DNA from: Nocardioides anomalus
GTDB lineage: Bacteria > Actinomycetota > Actinomycetes > Propionibacteriales > Nocardioidaceae
Reading direction: 5' to 3'
Length of the DNA stretch: 64,000 nt
Assembly (NCBI RefSeq): GCF_011046535.1
Contig: NZ_CP049257.1
Coordinates: 4,774,001 to 4,838,000, forward strand
The notes beneath the pieces were generated by a model that was given only the letters and a program-made list of their open reading frames with translations, searched no databases and was not told where the DNA came from. Each line of letters opens with the position of its first letter. Position 1 is the stretch's first letter. Shown in pieces: positions 63,822 to 64,000 of the stretch. The translations under genes were made by a program, and so were the position numbers.

Positions 63822-64000
63822 TGGGCGACGGGGACCACCTGGTCGCGATCCACGACCACCTCCGCGGCGAGCTGGCCCAGCTGCGCGAGCTGGTCGGCGA
63901 GGTCGAGCGCGGCCGCCGCGACGCGGCCGACGCCCGGCACGCGATCAGCACCATGACGCTGCGGCAGAACGACTGGACGCTCGGCACCTACTGCCAGACC
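63821..64000 (+). CDS. Hemerythrin-like protein, 3' end beyond the window
   Basis: The first 60 residues are visible (starting MGDGDHLVAIHDHLRGELAQ and later TMTLRQNDWTLGTYCQT). The His-x2-Leu helix pattern and the MTLRQNDWTLG stretch resemble the N-terminus of actinobacterial hemerythrin-domain proteins, from memory. Translation is coupled to the methyltransferase by a TGATG junction. The domain's diagnostic later HHE ligands lie outside the window. Confidence 0.6.
   Translation, partial: MGDGDHLVAIHDHLRGELAQLRELVGEVERGRRDAADARHAISTMTLRQNDWTLGTYCQT

Overview
The window is a dense, very GC-rich chromosomal stretch of an actinobacterium. Many GTG starts, frequent 4-base ATGA/GTGA overlaps, a mycothiol-type DinB/Mdpi protein, an actinobacterial DesA3-type desaturase, an ECF42 sigma factor with its DGPF partner, and transmembrane Ser/Thr kinases all fit a Nocardioides-like member of the Propionibacteriales. 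That placement is inferred from protein flavour, not from a marker gene. I see no rRNA, tRNA, CRISPR array, insertion sequence or prophage.

Layout. 1-1753: the 3' part of an APC permease and a CDF metal transporter. 1760-8252 (minus): a five-gene, translationally coupled operon made of a GAF-SpoIIE phosphatase, a cellulose-synthase-like GT2, a STAS protein, an HATPase kinase, and a secreted GH26 domain fused to an OpgC-like acyltransferase. This looks like exopolysaccharide synthesis controlled by a partner switch, and it is the most interesting system here. 8579-12166 (plus): a 2-oxoacid dehydrogenase E1alpha-E1beta-E2 operon diverging from it. 12214-24765: two transmembrane kinases, a MarR-SDR-AraC operon with a clear operator, an ECF sigma factor, an M1 peptidase lipoprotein, an MFS exporter and a hemerythrin protein.

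24848-30383: an amidohydrolase, an SGNH lipoprotein, a second CDF protein, the ECF42-DGPF pair and an FMN-binding protein. 30481-37879: an amino-sugar uptake and catabolism operon (ROK repressor, binding protein, two permeases, GH3 hexosaminidase, ROK kinase, glucosamine-6-phosphate deaminase) whose last gene carries a frameshift. 37936-43388: an ECF sigma/anti-sigma pair, an exported protein, and a PucR-FNR/ferredoxin-desaturase module in which the reductase is also frameshifted.

43357-53241: a GH6 lipoprotein, collagen-like proteins, an amidase, a zinc peptidase, an EEP-family protein, and a little-known set of two esterase-fold proteins plus an ATP-grasp enzyme. 53290-64000: phosphoglucomutase, an Asp-nucleophile hydrolase, membrane proteins, a DUF2237 protein, an SDR, an NHLRC2-like thioredoxin/NHL protein, a methyltransferase, and the start of a hemerythrin-like gene.

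Two clear +1 frameshifts, and one possible further case, all fall in C or G homopolymers. They should be checked as consensus errors before any pseudogene claim is made.
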